A stretch of 64,000 nucleotides of DNA from Listeria swaminathanii (GTDB lineage Bacteria > Bacillota > Bacilli > Lactobacillales > Listeriaceae): assembly GCF_014229645.1 (NCBI RefSeq), contig NZ_JAATOD010000001.1, positions 1,116,001 to 1,180,000 on the forward strand. Reading direction: 5' to 3'. The position numbers and the translations under genes were made by a program. The notes under the pieces were generated by a model that ran no database searches, was not told where the DNA came from, and worked only from the letters and a program-made list of their open reading frames with translations. This document shows positions 17,947-28,241 of this stretch, in pieces (position 1 is the first letter of the stretch; each line of letters starts with the position of its first letter).

Positions 17947-18530
17947 ACTTTGAGTTGTTTAAATTTTCTTGGGGACAAAAAACGAATCACGATGTACCCA
18001 AGCATAATTCCGCAAACATTGAGGAAGACGTCTCCGGTATCAAAGAATCCCACGTGCATGATGTACTGCGCCCCTTCTACCGCGAAAATCAACATTCCGG
18101 CGGATACTAGTGCCGTGAAAAATCCCAATTTCTTTAATAAAAAGCCAATTGGTACAAAAGCTAATACATTTCCCACAATAATGACCCGTAAATTACCAGA
18201 TAAAAATGTATCAACAAATCCAAAGGTATCACTTGAAAAACCTTGTGTATCGGAAGCTTTTCCGAATAATAAACAAAGTAGAATACTGAAATAAATAATG
18301 TAACAAAAAACGAGCAATGCTTTATTTATTTTCCAGTTTACTAATTGTACAGCGACAAAATAGAGTAAAATCGCCGTGATGCCGACCGTAATGTAGCCCA
18401 TATGACTAACTGTGGCCATTACGTGCTTTAAATAAAAATAAAGCCATCCCTGGAACCAGGAAAAATACATCGTTACAGCAGCAAATATCGAAATAAGCGG
18501 TAAAACAAGAATTATAAAGTATCTTTTCAT
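17931..18530 (-). CDS. VanZ-like membrane protein
   Basis: A 199-residue protein with about five hydrophobic segments and the VanZ-domain pattern NVLAFVPIGFLL, then EGAQYI and DTGDVFLNVCGIMLGY. VanZ-family proteins are linked to teicoplanin resistance in enterococci, but most family members have no proven role. RBS AAGGAGGACACC before the ATG. It converges on mvaS, with the shared terminator overlapping its last codons. Confidence 0.85.
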   Translation of the reverse strand: MKRYFIILVLPLISIFAAVTMYFSWFQGWLYFYLKHVMATVSHMGYITVGITAILLYFVAVQLVNWKINKALLVFCYIIYFSILLCLLFGKASDTQGFSSDTFGFVDTFLSGNLRVIIVGNVLAFVPIGFLLKKLGFFTALVSAGMLIFAVEGAQYIMHVGFFDTGDVFLNVCGIMLGYIVIRFLSPRKFKQLKVKPTS

Positions 18531-18599
18531 CCTGGTGTCCTCCTTTTCAAATGGTAACTCAAGGATAACACTTGAAAATAAGGACTTTCTTAAAAGGAT

Positions 18600-19844
18600 T
18601 TAAAGATTTTCTAAGTTTTTCTCTTTTACGAATAAAAATAGAATGCCGCCAACGAGGAAAAGTACGATTAAACTTGCGACCCCATATTGCGTTTTCCCAG
18701 TGATTTGTGTGATTACGCCCATAAGTGCCGGCCCGATAATTGCTGAAAATTTTCCGAAAATGTTATAAAAACCATAAAATTCATTGGAACGTTTTTTAGG
18801 AATAATTTTTCCGAAGAAAGATCTACTTAATGCTTGAATGCCGCCTTGGGACGTTCCGACCAGCATTGCTAAAATCCAAAAATCGAGCGCGGATTTCATA
18901 AATACGGCATAAATACAAATGATAATATAAACAAATATTGCAGTGAAAATAAGTGGTTTTGCGCTGAAACGTTTCGCTAAATAGCCGTACAGCAACGTAA
19001 ATGGGAATGCGACCAGTTGCGTCATTAAGAGAATCAAAATTAACGTCGTCTGCGAAATACCAAGATCAATCCCGTAAGATGTCGCCATGCGGAAAATCGT
19101 ATCCACACCATCTATGTAGAAAAAATAAGCAATTAGAAAAATGACAATATTTTTATGTTCGCTAATATGACTAACGGTATGAAATAATCGTTTGAAACTT
19201 GTTTTTACGGGATTTTTCACCGCTGGAATATAATGGATTTGATGCACATTTTTCCACATTGGAATCGTGAAAAACAGCCACCAAAGCGCCGTCATAACAA
19301 AACCAATATTGACAAGTGCTACATCACTAATCGGCAAGATACCTGTCGCTTGAAAAATGATGAAAATAATAAAAGGAATACAACTTCCTAAATAACCATA
19401 CGCGTAACCAGCCGAGGACACTTTATCCATCCGATCATTCGTTGTTACATCAATTAAAAACGCATCATAAAATATATTTGCGCCAGAAAAGCCAATTAAC
19501 GATATCACGTAAAAACCAAGTAATAACAGCCAGGCATCGGTTGGTATGAAAATTAATAAAAAAGTAAAAGCAATTCCGATGGCCGTGAAAATGCCGAAAA
19601 ATCGTTTCTTGAAAAATTGATAATCAGCAATCGTTCCGAGTATTGGTGCTAGTAGTGAAATAAGTAAAGTTCCAATCGAGTTTGCATAGCCCCAATAAGC
19701 GGTCGAAGTAGTATCTGCAATCCCTGCATTGGCCGCTACCCCTTTAAAATAAATCGGTAAAATCGCGGTTGTAATCATGATGGAATAGGCCGAATTCGCC
19801 CAATCTTGAAAAATCCAACTTTTCTCCTCTTTTGTATATGCCAA
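18600..19844 (-). CDS. MFS transporter, UMF1/YxiO (Atg22-like) type
   Basis: A 414-residue membrane protein with about 12 predicted segments. The N-terminus KEEKSWIFQDWANSAYS is the conserved start of the UMF1 family (bacterial homologues of yeast vacuolar Atg22). Other family features: GTIADYQFFKK and the loop RSFFGKIIPKKRSNEFYGFY. Substrate unknown. It lies 18 bases downstream of the phosphodiesterase gene on the same strand and is probably co-transcribed with it. Confidence 0.85.
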   Translation of the reverse strand: MAYTKEEKSWIFQDWANSAYSIMITTAILPIYFKGVAANAGIADTTSTAYWGYANSIGTLLISLLAPILGTIADYQFFKKRFFGIFTAIGIAFTFLLIFIPTDAWLLLLGFYVISLIGFSGANIFYDAFLIDVTTNDRMDKVSSAGYAYGYLGSCIPFIIFIIFQATGILPISDVALVNIGFVMTALWWLFFTIPMWKNVHQIHYIPAVKNPVKTSFKRLFHTVSHISEHKNIVIFLIAYFFYIDGVDTIFRMATSYGIDLGISQTTLILILLMTQLVAFPFTLLYGYLAKRFSAKPLIFTAIFVYIIICIYAVFMKSALDFWILAMLVGTSQGGIQALSRSFFGKIIPKKRSNEFYGFYNIFGKFSAIIGPALMGVITQITGKTQYGVASLIVLFLVGGILFLFVKEKNLENL

Positions 19845-19862
19845 GTGTGTTTCTCCCCTTTT

Positions 19863-21131
19863 CTATTCGAATAGCGCTTCTATCACTGTGCCAGCAGTAC
19901 TAGGAAATTGTAACCCTAAAATCTTGGCAAATGTAGGAGCTTCATCAACTAAATGCGCGCTTGTAATTTTTTCTCTCTTTTTAATACCTGGTCCGTTGAA
20001 AATAATCGTCGTCTTGTAATCTGGTTTATTAGGTGAGTAACCGTGGACAGCCTTATAATAGCCGGGTTTGCCAAGTAGTTCCTCGGTCACTTCTTCGTAT
20101 AACGGACCATATAAATCGTCCATAAAGTAGTATCCAGACTTCCCTTCCACCATAAAAGCAGCCTTGTTATCTGCGCCACGACGAGTAATTTCCTCCGTTG
20201 TTAAAACTTCTTCTATTTCGGTCATGTTTTGAAGCAAATGCTGGATTTCTTGCGTATGTAGATCATTTTTTGTATAGATATAACATGAGCCATCACAGCT
20301 TTTGGCGTATACTTCCCATTCGGTAATCTTATCTTCCACAACGGTTGCCCACCCTTTTTCAGCAAAAAGGACATTTAAGCGGATGGCGTGGGTCACATCG
20401 ATCTGATAATGATCCCCGAGAATAGCGAAAACAGTATCTTCGTAGATTCCGGCGTCTTTTGTCGCTTTGATAATATCAGCTAAGCGGTTATCATGCCTTT
20501 TTAACGCTGCTTTTGCTTCTGGTGAATGGACTCCGTGTTGATGCCGCATACTATCCATATCAACCAAATGTGTTAATAGTAAGGTTGGTTTTTTCGTTTT
20601 AATCGTATCAACTACACTGGCTGTCAAAAATATATCAAGATCTGGCTGATTTATCCCTTTGCGTAAATGGCCAAATTTCCGGTCCATATCGATTAAAAAT
20701 AACGGCGAACTCGCATGCAGTGATACCATCATTTGCGTTAACCAAAAGCGATTTGGGAAAATTTCGGCAATATTATAATCAATCCCACTTTTTGCGGCAA
20801 CGGGCCATAAAAATGCTGCAGTTGTCATTCCTTTTTCTTTTGCTAAATCATAAAGCGTTGGTACTTGAATCGCTTTTTTATACCAATACCAATCAGGAGA
20901 ATCTTTTTCTGGCTGGATTTTTGTATTATTAACGATACCATGCGTTGCGGGATAATGGCCGGTGATAATACTCGTATGCGCTGGATAAGTTAATGATGGA
21001 TAAATCGTTTCTACTTCCTGAATATGGGTCCCTGTTTCAATTAACTCGCGTAAAACTGGTAAATCAGCTGTGTCTTGTAAATCGAGCGCCCCAAGTGCAT
21101 CTAATGAAATCACAAAAAGATGTTTTTCCAT
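19863..21131 (-). CDS. Alkaline phosphatase-superfamily phosphodiesterase
   Basis: A 422-residue protein of the nucleotide pyrophosphatase/phosphodiesterase branch. Motifs: VISLDALG (first metal Asp), YPSLTYPAHTSIITGHYPATHG (catalytic Thr region), LLTHLVDMDSMRHQHG and ILGDHYQ, then HGYSPNKPD: the full set of two-metal ligands. No signal peptide is visible, so it is likely cytoplasmic. The ATG at 21131 is 7 bases from GGGGAG; a further upstream in-frame start is less likely. Substrate unknown. Confidence 0.88.
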   Translation of the reverse strand: MEKHLFVISLDALGALDLQDTADLPVLRELIETGTHIQEVETIYPSLTYPAHTSIITGHYPATHGIVNNTKIQPEKDSPDWYWYKKAIQVPTLYDLAKEKGMTTAAFLWPVAAKSGIDYNIAEIFPNRFWLTQMMVSLHASSPLFLIDMDRKFGHLRKGINQPDLDIFLTASVVDTIKTKKPTLLLTHLVDMDSMRHQHGVHSPEAKAALKRHDNRLADIIKATKDAGIYEDTVFAILGDHYQIDVTHAIRLNVLFAEKGWATVVEDKITEWEVYAKSCDGSCYIYTKNDLHTQEIQHLLQNMTEIEEVLTTEEITRRGADNKAAFMVEGKSGYYFMDDLYGPLYEEVTEELLGKPGYYKAVHGYSPNKPDYKTTIIFNGPGIKKREKITSAHLVDEAPTFAKILGLQFPSTAGTVIEALFE

Positions 21132-21139
21132 TATTTTCT

Positions 21140-21186
21140 CCCCTTTCAAAAAAACAGGGATTTTCCAGCAAATCTGGAAGAACCCC
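21140..21186 (-). terminator. Terminator after the AI-2E family gene
   Basis: On the minus strand GGGG-TTCCAG-ATTTG-CTGGAA-TCCC forms a stem with an internal bulge, followed by TTTTTTT. It ends the murB/AI-2E transcript. Confidence 0.75.
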
Positions 21187-21194
21187 CGTGTGAA

Positions 21195-22232
21195 TTACGT
21201 ATGACTGATTGTATCTTTTGGCTGTTCAATTTCCTCTTGATTTGTAACGCCTAGTACATCTAAGAAGAACATAACGACTGGAATACCAACGATTAATCCC
21301 CAAATCCCAAAGAAATGCTCTCCGAAAATAAGAATAATGAAAGTATAAAAAACTGGTAAATTGGTTTTTGCCGACATAAGTTTTGGATTAAGAACATATG
21401 ATTCTAGCGCATGGATAATGATTACGACAATTAAGATGTAGAAAATATATTCTACGCCGCCGACAGAATAACCGATGATTGTTAGCGGGATAAGAGAAAT
21501 AATCACCCCAGCCACCGGAATTAAACCAAGCAAGAACACCATAATCGATAAAGTCATCAATTGTGGGAATCCTAAAATCCAAAGCGCAATCGTTGTTAAA
21601 ACCGCATTGACAAGCGCAATAATAAATTGAGCTTCGATTACTTTACCGAAAGTCGCAACAAATTTTGAGCCGAAAAACTTAACTTCTTCATAGATAAAAC
21701 CAATTTTACTTGTAGAAAACTGATTGGTGAAGGAAACTAAGTGTTCTTTGCCTAATGAGAAAAATAGGCTTAACATCAGCGCGATAAATACATTCATCAA
21801 GACCGTTCCGACATTCGTTAAGTATGTCAAAATCATCGAAACACCTTGTTCTGTGTATTTCATAATATCAAATTGATTCGCTAAGCTGACAATGTAATTA
21901 ATGAAATCATTATTACTATCTGTTTTTAAGAACGTATTACCAAATTTCACCAGCTGATTTATTTGATCCGCTAAGACAGGAATGTACTTAACGAATACAA
22001 AGACGATAACCGCGGCGATTAAGGCGTAAAGTATCAATACAATAATTTGCCGGTAAATCGAAATCCTCCGCAATATAAAGTTTTCCAGACGTGTAATAAG
22101 ATAAGAAAAAATGAATGTTAATAAAATAATATTCATTTGACTTCTAAGTAAGTACAAGACGAAGGCAATTAAAATAAATACTCCCACTCGTCGTACACTG
22201 CGATTTTGTAAAAATGAACTAAGCTCTTTCAA
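21195..22232 (-). CDS. AI-2E family (PerM/YtvI-like) membrane permease
   Basis: A 345-residue protein with about eight membrane segments and the family C-terminal pattern GLIPVAGVIISLIPLTIIGY and ALESYVLNPKLMSAK. Homologues range from Na+/H+ antiporters to the TqsA autoinducer exporter; the substrate here is unknown. I chose the TTG at 22232 because AGGAGG lies 10 bases upstream and directly follows the murB stop. The longer in-frame TTG would overlap murB. It is translationally close-coupled to murB. Confidence 0.87.
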   Translation of the reverse strand: MKELSSFLQNRSVRRVGVFILIAFVLYLLRSQMNIILLTFIFSYLITRLENFILRRISIYRQIIVLILYALIAAVIVFVFVKYIPVLADQINQLVKFGNTFLKTDSNNDFINYIVSLANQFDIMKYTEQGVSMILTYLTNVGTVLMNVFIALMLSLFFSLGKEHLVSFTNQFSTSKIGFIYEEVKFFGSKFVATFGKVIEAQFIIALVNAVLTTIALWILGFPQLMTLSIMVFLLGLIPVAGVIISLIPLTIIGYSVGGVEYIFYILIVVIIIHALESYVLNPKLMSAKTNLPVFYTFIILIFGEHFFGIWGLIVGIPVVMFFLDVLGVTNQEEIEQPKDTISHT

Positions 22233-22248
22233 AAATGGATGACCTCCT

Positions 22249-23145
22249 CTACTTATCTTCGCCAATGATTTTAACTTCTGTTTCTAATTCTACATCGAAT
22301 TTCTCGCGTACAGTTTTTTGAACATAGGCGATTAAATCCATATAATCAGTAGCAGTTGCGCCGCCGATATTAACAATAAATCCTGCATGTTTTAATGAAA
22401 CTTGCGCGCCACCGATAATATGGCCTTGTAAGCCACTATCTTGTATTAACTTACCGGCAAAATGACCGGGTGGACGTTTAAACACGCTACCACAAGAAGG
22501 ATATTCTAATGGTTGTTTTGATTCGCGTGCTGCGGTTAATTCATCCATTTTTGCTTGGATTGTATTTTTGTCATCTAACGTTAAAGAAAAAGTCGCATCT
22601 AACACAATGTAATTTTTCTCAGCAATCGTGCTAAAACGATACGCTGCTTTTAGCTCAGAACGCTGTAATTTCTTTAATTCACCTGTTTGGGTCAATACGG
22701 TAGCTGCTTCTAAAACATCGCTAATTTCACCGCCATATGCCCCCGCATTCATATGTAGTGCACCGCCAATAGATCCGGGAATACCGCAAGCGAATTCGAG
22801 ACCACTTAGGCTCTCGTCAAGGGCGAATTTTGCTGTATCAATAAGTTTGGCGCCACTCATTGCGATAATCTGCGTATTGTTTCTTTCAATTGTTTGTAGT
22901 AAATCAAGATGTAGTATAACGCCGCGAATTCCGCCGTCTTTGATAATGAGGTTAGATCCGTTTCCAAGAATAGTTAACGGAATCTTATTTTGGTGGCAGT
23001 ATGACACTACTTCTTGGGTTTCTTCTATTGTCTTTGGCATAACGAAAATGTCAGCCATGCCCCCTGTTTTCGTATACGTATAGTTAGATAACGGTTCATT
23101 TAATTTAATCGTTATATGTGGAAACTGTGCTTGTAAGTTATTCAT
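22249..23145 (-). CDS. murB: UDP-N-acetylenolpyruvoylglucosamine reductase
   Basis: A 298-residue FAD-dependent MurB of the short (type II) class that reduces UDP-GlcNAc-enolpyruvate to UDP-MurNAc in peptidoglycan synthesis. Motifs: GNGSNLIIKDGGIRG (FAD), FACGIPGSIGGALHMNAGAYG, and the catalytic serine in YPSCGSVFKRP, with the terminal Glu in ELETEVKIIG. It is the first gene of a two-gene unit with the AI-2E permease. Confidence 0.97.
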   Translation of the reverse strand: MNNLQAQFPHITIKLNEPLSNYTYTKTGGMADIFVMPKTIEETQEVVSYCHQNKIPLTILGNGSNLIIKDGGIRGVILHLDLLQTIERNNTQIIAMSGAKLIDTAKFALDESLSGLEFACGIPGSIGGALHMNAGAYGGEISDVLEAATVLTQTGELKKLQRSELKAAYRFSTIAEKNYIVLDATFSLTLDDKNTIQAKMDELTAARESKQPLEYPSCGSVFKRPPGHFAGKLIQDSGLQGHIIGGAQVSLKHAGFIVNIGGATATDYMDLIAYVQKTVREKFDVELETEVKIIGEDK

Positions 23146-23291
23146 TATTTATTTCAAACCTTTCATGGTTGTAGTTTAAAAATCACTTTCTTTATTTTAT
23201 CATGGAACCGCGCTTTTACAAAGAATTCCAGAGTTTTTTTATCAAAATAGGAATATTTAAGTATATTTTAGGGTAATTGGATGATATGTTC

Positions 23292-23320
23292 TTGAGTATT
23301 AAAATCAAAAATGTTATGAT
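23292..23320 (+). promoter_or_regulatory. Promoter of bilEAB
   Basis: TTGAGT (23292-23297) and TATGAT (23315-23320) are spaced 17 bases, with a TG extension (TGTTATGAT), 40 bases before the ATG. Sigma-B control of bilE has been reported in L. monocytogenes; I could not place a convincing GTTT/GGGWAT pair here. Confidence 0.65.
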
Positions 23321-23359
23321 ATAGAACATACATTCGATTAAAGGGAAAGGGATGAAAAA

Positions 23360-24343
23360 ATGATTCGTTTTGATAATGTATCAAAAAAATATGGCGATGA
23401 TAAGACCGCTGTAAACAACGTGACTTTAGACATTAAAGACGGCGAGTTCTTTGTTTTCATCGGACCGAGTGGTTGCGGGAAAACAACAACATTAAAAATG
23501 ATTAATCGCTTGATTCCACTTACAACTGGGACCATTTATATTAATGAGAAGCGAATTAGTGATTACGATATTCACGAACTTCGCTGGGATATCGGCTATG
23601 TATTACAACAAATTGCACTCTTTCCTCATATGACAATTGAAGAAAATATTGCGATTGTTCCAGAATTAAAGAAATGGAGCAAAGAAAAAATTCACGATCG
23701 AATTACGGAATTATTAGATAGTGTTGGGCTCGATCCTGAAAGCTACCGTAATCGTAAACCAGCAGAGCTCTCTGGCGGTGAACAGCAACGGGTTGGCGTC
23801 GTTCGTGCACTTGCAGCAGATCCAGGAATTATTCTGATGGATGAGCCTTTTAGTGCGCTTGACCCTATCTCTCGTCAACGTTTACAGCAAGATATTTCCG
23901 CCCTTCAAAAGAAAATTAAGAAAACAATTGTGTTTGTTACGCATGATATGCAAGAAGCATTAGCGCTTGGGGACCGGATTTGTGTGATGCAAGGTGGAGA
24001 AATCGTTCAAGTTGCAACCCCACAAGAAATTATCAAAAATCCAGAAAATGATTTTGTAAAAGATTTCTTAGCATCCGGCCATGCTTTCAATACACCAATT
24101 TTAGAAGGAAGTTTTACTGTAAATGATTTGATTGAGGCTGATTTGTTCTATGCTTATCAAGCTAGTGATGGTACGCTAGGGATTTCTTCCAAAGAACCTG
24201 TCGAAAATCTCGTGCGTCGCATTGCTGAAGAACAATCTATTCCTGTCACAGATGAAATGGGTAACTTTATCGGTACGATTGCAAATAGGCATGTGATGCA
24301 ATTTTTAGCGCGTCATCTGGAAAGTACGGGTGAGCTTGTATGA
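23360..24343 (+). CDS. bilEA: BilE bile exclusion system, ABC ATPase
   Basis: A 327-residue OpuA/ProV-type ATP-binding subunit: Walker A GPSGCGKT (about residues 35-42), Q-loop [11 protein letters not shown], signature LSGGEQQR, Walker B IILMDEP, H-loop VTHD. A short C-terminal CBS-like region (about 250-320) follows. Family members import quaternary ammonium compounds; in L. monocytogenes BilE (formerly OpuB) is reported to exclude bile acids. It overlaps bilEB by 4 bases (ATGA), so translation is coupled. Confidence 0.93.
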   Translation: MIRFDNVSKKYGDDKTAVNNVTLDIKDGEFFVFIGPSGCGKTTTLKMINRLIPLTTGTIYINEKRISDYDIHELRWDIGYVLQQIALFPHMTIEENIAIVPELKKWSKEKIHDRITELLDSVGLDPESYRNRKPAELSGGEQQRVGVVRALAADPGIILMDEPFSALDPISRQRLQQDISALQKKIKKTIVFVTHDMQEALALGDRICVMQGGEIVQVATPQEIIKNPENDFVKDFLASGHAFNTPILEGSFTVNDLIEADLFYAYQASDGTLGISSKEPVENLVRRIAEEQSIPVTDEMGNFIGTIANRHVMQFLARHLESTGELV

Positions 24344-25854
24344 ATACACTATTAGATACATTTGCCGTCCGTAAAGATGAACTATTCACCGCTTTAGTAC
24401 AGCATATTCAGATTTCCTTTGTGTCGCTTTTTATTGCCGTATTAATTGCTTTACCACTAGGCATTTACTTAACAAGACATAAGCGGCTTGCTGAACCAAT
24501 TATTCAAGTAGCTGCCATTTTCCAAACGATTCCTTCTCTTGCCTTACTTGGGTTATTAATTCCCCTTGTTGGTATTGGGATAGTTCCAGCGATTATTGCA
24601 CTAGTTATTTATGCCCTCTTGCCTATTTTAAGGAATACATATACTGGGATAAAAGAAGTTGATCCGGCTCTTGTCGAAGCTTCACGCGCAATGGGAATGA
24701 ACAAATGGAAACGATTATACAAAGTGCAATTACCCCTTGCAATGCCCGTAATAATGGCTGGTATTCGTACCGCGATGGTATTAATTATCGGTACTGCAAC
24801 ACTCGCTGCATTAATTGGTGCCGGCGGACTTGGGGACTTGATTTTACTTGGGATTGACCGCAACGATAATAGTTTAATTTTGCTTGGTGCTATTCCAGCA
24901 GCATTACTCGCTATCTTGTTTGATTTCCTATTACGTTTCCTTGAGAAAGCATCTTTTAAAAGCACGATTATTACTATTTCTGCGGGTATTTTACTCACTG
25001 CCGCAATCATCGTCGTTCCTTATTTTGCGTCCGATAAAAAAGAAATTACGATTGCTGGTAAATTAGGCGCAGAACCAGAAATCTTGATTAATATGTACAA
25101 GTTAGTTATCGAAGACGAAACCGATTTAAAAGTCAACGTGAAGCCGAATATGGGTAAAACTAGCTTCGTATTTAATGCGTTAAAATCAGGTGATATTGAT
25201 ATTTATCCTGAATTTACGGGGACGGTGTTAGAAACTTTCTTAAAGGAAAACGCAAAAACACATGATCCAGAGCAAGTTTACACGCAAGCACGTGATGGTG
25301 TGGCAAAAGATTTCAAGATGACTTACTTAGAACCAATGAAATACAATAATACCTATGCACTTGCCGTATCACCTGAATTTGCGAAAGAAAATAATCTGGA
25401 AAAAATATCCGATTTAGGTCCGGTATCAGATCAAGTAAAAGCTGGATTCACACTTGAATTCAAGGACCGTGCAGATGGCTATAAAGGCATTCAAGACAAA
25501 TACGGACTGACATTCTCTAACCTAAAAACGATGGAACCGAAACTGCGCTATAATGCGATTAAAAATGGGGATATCAACTTGCTAGATGCTTACTCGACAG
25601 ACAGTGAACTTGCGCAGTATAAATTAAAAGTGCTAGAGGATGACGAGCAACTCTTCCCTCCTTACCAAGGTGCGCCACTTATGCTGACGAAAACATTAGA
25701 TAAATACCCAGAACTGAAAAAACCATTAAACAAACTTGCTGGTAAAATTACAGACGATGAAATGCGCAAAATGAACTATGAAGTCAATGTAAATGGTAAA
25801 TCAGCTTATACAGTTGCAAAAGATTATCTACAAGATCAAGGTATTATCAAATAA
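24340..25854 (+). CDS. bilEB: BilE permease fused to substrate-binding domain
   Basis: A 504-residue fusion. Residues 1-about 210 are a ProW/OpuBB-type inner-membrane permease (EAA-like loop [32 protein letters not shown]); after one more helix ([12 protein letters not shown], about 215-230) comes an OpuAC-type binding domain ([16 protein letters not shown] ... [14 protein letters not shown] ... [13 protein letters not shown]). The binding domain is thus tethered outside the membrane. Listeria BilEB is known in this fused form; the family transports compatible solutes in other species. Confidence 0.93.
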   Translation: MNTLLDTFAVRKDELFTALVQHIQISFVSLFIAVLIALPLGIYLTRHKRLAEPIIQVAAIFQTIPSLALLGLLIPLVGIGIVPAIIALVIYALLPILRNTYTGIKEVDPALVEASRAMGMNKWKRLYKVQLPLAMPVIMAGIRTAMVLIIGTATLAALIGAGGLGDLILLGIDRNDNSLILLGAIPAALLAILFDFLLRFLEKASFKSTIITISAGILLTAAIIVVPYFASDKKEITIAGKLGAEPEILINMYKLVIEDETDLKVNVKPNMGKTSFVFNALKSGDIDIYPEFTGTVLETFLKENAKTHDPEQVYTQARDGVAKDFKMTYLEPMKYNNTYALAVSPEFAKENNLEKISDLGPVSDQVKAGFTLEFKDRADGYKGIQDKYGLTFSNLKTMEPKLRYNAIKNGDINLLDAYSTDSELAQYKLKVLEDDEQLFPPYQGAPLMLTKTLDKYPELKKPLNKLAGKITDDEMRKMNYEVNVNGKSAYTVAKDYLQDQGIIK

Positions 25855-25897
25855 AAAGAAAGCTAGGTGGCGTGAAAAACCACTTAGCTTTCTTTTT
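25853..25897. terminator. Bidirectional terminator between bilEB and the coiled-coil protein gene
   Basis: The stem AAAAAGAAAGCTA-GGTGG pairs with CCACT-TAGCTTTCTTTTT (18 bp with one mismatch). It sits between convergent genes. Confidence 0.88.
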
Positions 25898-26726
25898 ATT
25901 GTCTGATTAAGTTTTTAACTTTATTAACGTTCGGTTTATAGAAACGACAATGTGTTTCAAATTCTTTGTTAAATTCAGCTGCTCGTTGGGTTAAAGATTG
26001 CTCGTGATCAAGCATTAATCCTTCTTCAAGGAGCGGTGTAAGTGAAATGATTTGGTCGAAAACAAGACCGGCATTTGTATCACTTAAAACAGAAACCATT
26101 TTGCCAAGGGCTTTTTGTTTTTCTGTAGGAAGCTCTTTTTGATGAAGATGGAACCATTTTGCTAATTGTTTACGATTTTTTCGGGTTGCTTCTAAGTAGA
26201 TGCTTTGAGCATAAGCGGCTTTAGCAAATGCAATCGATAAATTTTCAGCAGATTCCCAGTCTTCTTCTAAAATCTCGCCTTGCATTTTGATTTTTTGGTT
26301 GAGCAAAGTAATATCTTCTTGATAAATATCCATTTTGTGTTGTTGCTGTTTGTAAACTTCCATCGCTAAATTAAGTTCATCGATGGTTGGCTGCATTTTT
26401 TCGCCAAAAATAGTATTATCATTTAAAATTAATTGCGTTTGTTCTATTTTTTCAGCAATAATGCTATCGCGTTCTTTAATTACGTGGGATCGTTTACCTA
26501 AGTACTCAAAATAGAAATTATACTTTTGAATGCGATTAACTACTGCTTCTGCTTGTTTCACGGTTGCTGGTTCTTCTTCGGAATTTAAGACAGTCACACC
26601 AGCTACTTTACTTAATTTAGTATAAATAATAATCGTGAAATCTTCTCCGTCCAAATGGATTTTGTACGGTAGTTTATGTTGCTGTTCTAAAAGCCTTTTA
26701 TGTTGTTTTAATAGTTTATCCGTCAT
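25896..26726 (-). CDS. Conserved hypothetical coiled-coil protein
   Basis: A 276-residue, strongly charged and Gln/Lys/Glu-rich protein without signal peptide or membrane segment. The N-terminus (HKLPYKIHLDGEDFTIIIYTK) looks like a small beta domain. The rest is helical, with probable coiled coils at about 85-145 and 165-205. I do not recognise a named family. It stands alone on the minus strand between the bilE terminator and an AT-rich gap. RBS is weak (AGGTGTTGAATAACA before ATG). Confidence 0.7.
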   Translation of the reverse strand: MTDKLLKQHKRLLEQQHKLPYKIHLDGEDFTIIIYTKLSKVAGVTVLNSEEEPATVKQAEAVVNRIQKYNFYFEYLGKRSHVIKERDSIIAEKIEQTQLILNDNTIFGEKMQPTIDELNLAMEVYKQQQHKMDIYQEDITLLNQKIKMQGEILEEDWESAENLSIAFAKAAYAQSIYLEATRKNRKQLAKWFHLHQKELPTEKQKALGKMVSVLSDTNAGLVFDQIISLTPLLEEGLMLDHEQSLTQRAAEFNKEFETHCRFYKPNVNKVKNLIRQ

Positions 26727-26863
26727 TGTTATTCAACACCTTTACTACGCCATTAGTATTATATAATTCAATTATATAGTATAAAGATGAAAATTTCGAG
26801 GGAAAGAAATGAGAAAATTATTTTTAATTGTTTACATAATATAATTATTGTCCCCTTACCTCT

Positions 26864-28210
26864 TTATAAGGTGGTTAAAGTATAGAATAACAAGTAGATA
26901 TTTAAGACAGCGATGAAAATGGCGACTGTCCAAGAAATGATTTTTAACCATGTCGGGTTAACGAATTCGCCCATCTTCTGTTTATCGCTTGTAAACATGA
27001 CTAACGGAATAACTGCGAATGATAATTGCATCGAAAGAATAACTTGGCTAAATATTAATAGTTCATTTATTCCGTTTGCTCCGTATAAAGCAGTGATAAT
27101 AACTGCTGGGACGATTGCCAGTACACGTGTTAACAAGCGGCGAACTACTGGTTTTAAACGGATATTTAAGAAACCTTCCATAACAATTTGACCGGCTAGT
27201 GTGCCTGTTAATGTAGAGTTTTGTCCGGAAGCAAGTAAGGCTACAGCAAATATGGTGCTGGCGATGCTGCTACCAAGTGTTGGATTAAGTAATTTATAAG
27301 CATCCTCAATTCCAGCTACATTATGTTGCCCGGTAGTATAAAAGGCTGCCGCAGCTAAAATTAAAATCGATGCGTTAATTAATAAAGCGATCGTTAAGGA
27401 AAAAGTGGAATCGATAAATGAAAAACGAATTGCCTCTTTCTTTCCTTCTTTTGTCCGAGCATATTGTCTTGTTTGCACGATAGATGAATGCAAATATAGA
27501 TTATGTGGCATGACTGTCGCGCCAAGAATACCTAGTGCAATATAAAGCATTGCGGGATTAGTAACGATTTCTGATTGTGGGATAAACCCTTTGGCGATGG
27601 CTTGCATGTCTGGATGGGACATCACCATTTCCGCTCCGAAGCATACTAGAATCGTAACCATTAAAGTAATAACAATTACTTCGATATAGCGGAAACCTTT
27701 ATGTTGTAAAAATAGCACGAGAAAAATATCTAATGCCGTAATACAAACGCCCCAAATTAACGGAATGCCGAATAGTAAGTTAAGCGCAATCGCACTACCG
27801 ATAACTTCGGCGATATCGGTGGCGATGATTGCTAGTTCAGCCAAAATCCAAAGCACAAAGCCAAATGGTTTCGAAAAATGATCACTAGATGCCTGTGCTA
27901 AATCTCGACCAGTAACGATGCCTAATTTAGAGGCAAGTGATTGTAATAGTACGGCTAAAATATTAGAAATTAAAATAACAGATAATAAAGTGTAACCAAA
28001 TTCTGATCCCCCAGCAATAGATGTTGCCCAGTTACCCGGATCGACATAGCCTACCGCAATAAGTGCGCCCGGCCCCATAAAGGCAAATAATTTCCGGAAA
28101 AATTTCGCATTTTTTGGAATAGCGACTGAATTATTGACTTCGCTCAAGCTGGGAGCATTTTGTGCTTTTCTCCAGCTTTGTTTTGTGCGTTCTGTTTTCT
28201 CCTTTTTCAT
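26864..28210 (-). CDS. mntH: NRAMP-type manganese transporter
   Basis: A 448-residue proton-coupled Mn2+/Fe2+ importer with 11 or so membrane segments. The two metal-site helices are intact: GYVDPGNWATS (DPGN motif, TM1) and ATVMPHNLYLHS (MPH motif, TM6). The start at 28210 follows AGGTCAGGGAGC; a longer in-frame frame to 28270 would place the start inside the promoter. The promoter and a palindromic MntR-like site lie directly upstream. It is not in an operon with its neighbours. Confidence 0.95.
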   Translation of the reverse strand: MKKEKTERTKQSWRKAQNAPSLSEVNNSVAIPKNAKFFRKLFAFMGPGALIAVGYVDPGNWATSIAGGSEFGYTLLSVILISNILAVLLQSLASKLGIVTGRDLAQASSDHFSKPFGFVLWILAELAIIATDIAEVIGSAIALNLLFGIPLIWGVCITALDIFLVLFLQHKGFRYIEVIVITLMVTILVCFGAEMVMSHPDMQAIAKGFIPQSEIVTNPAMLYIALGILGATVMPHNLYLHSSIVQTRQYARTKEGKKEAIRFSFIDSTFSLTIALLINASILILAAAAFYTTGQHNVAGIEDAYKLLNPTLGSSIASTIFAVALLASGQNSTLTGTLAGQIVMEGFLNIRLKPVVRRLLTRVLAIVPAVIITALYGANGINELLIFSQVILSMQLSFAVIPLVMFTSDKQKMGEFVNPTWLKIISWTVAIFIAVLNIYLLFYTLTTL

Positions 28211-28241
28211 GCTCCCTGACCTTCTTTCGTTTATGATAAAA

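Noticed and set aside
23228..23270. Sigma-B promoter for bilE (GTTT...GGAAT)
   Set aside because: The -10 does not match GGGWAT well; the sigma-A-like pair at 23292-23320 is much better. Sigma-B control is known from the literature, but I cannot place the site by eye.
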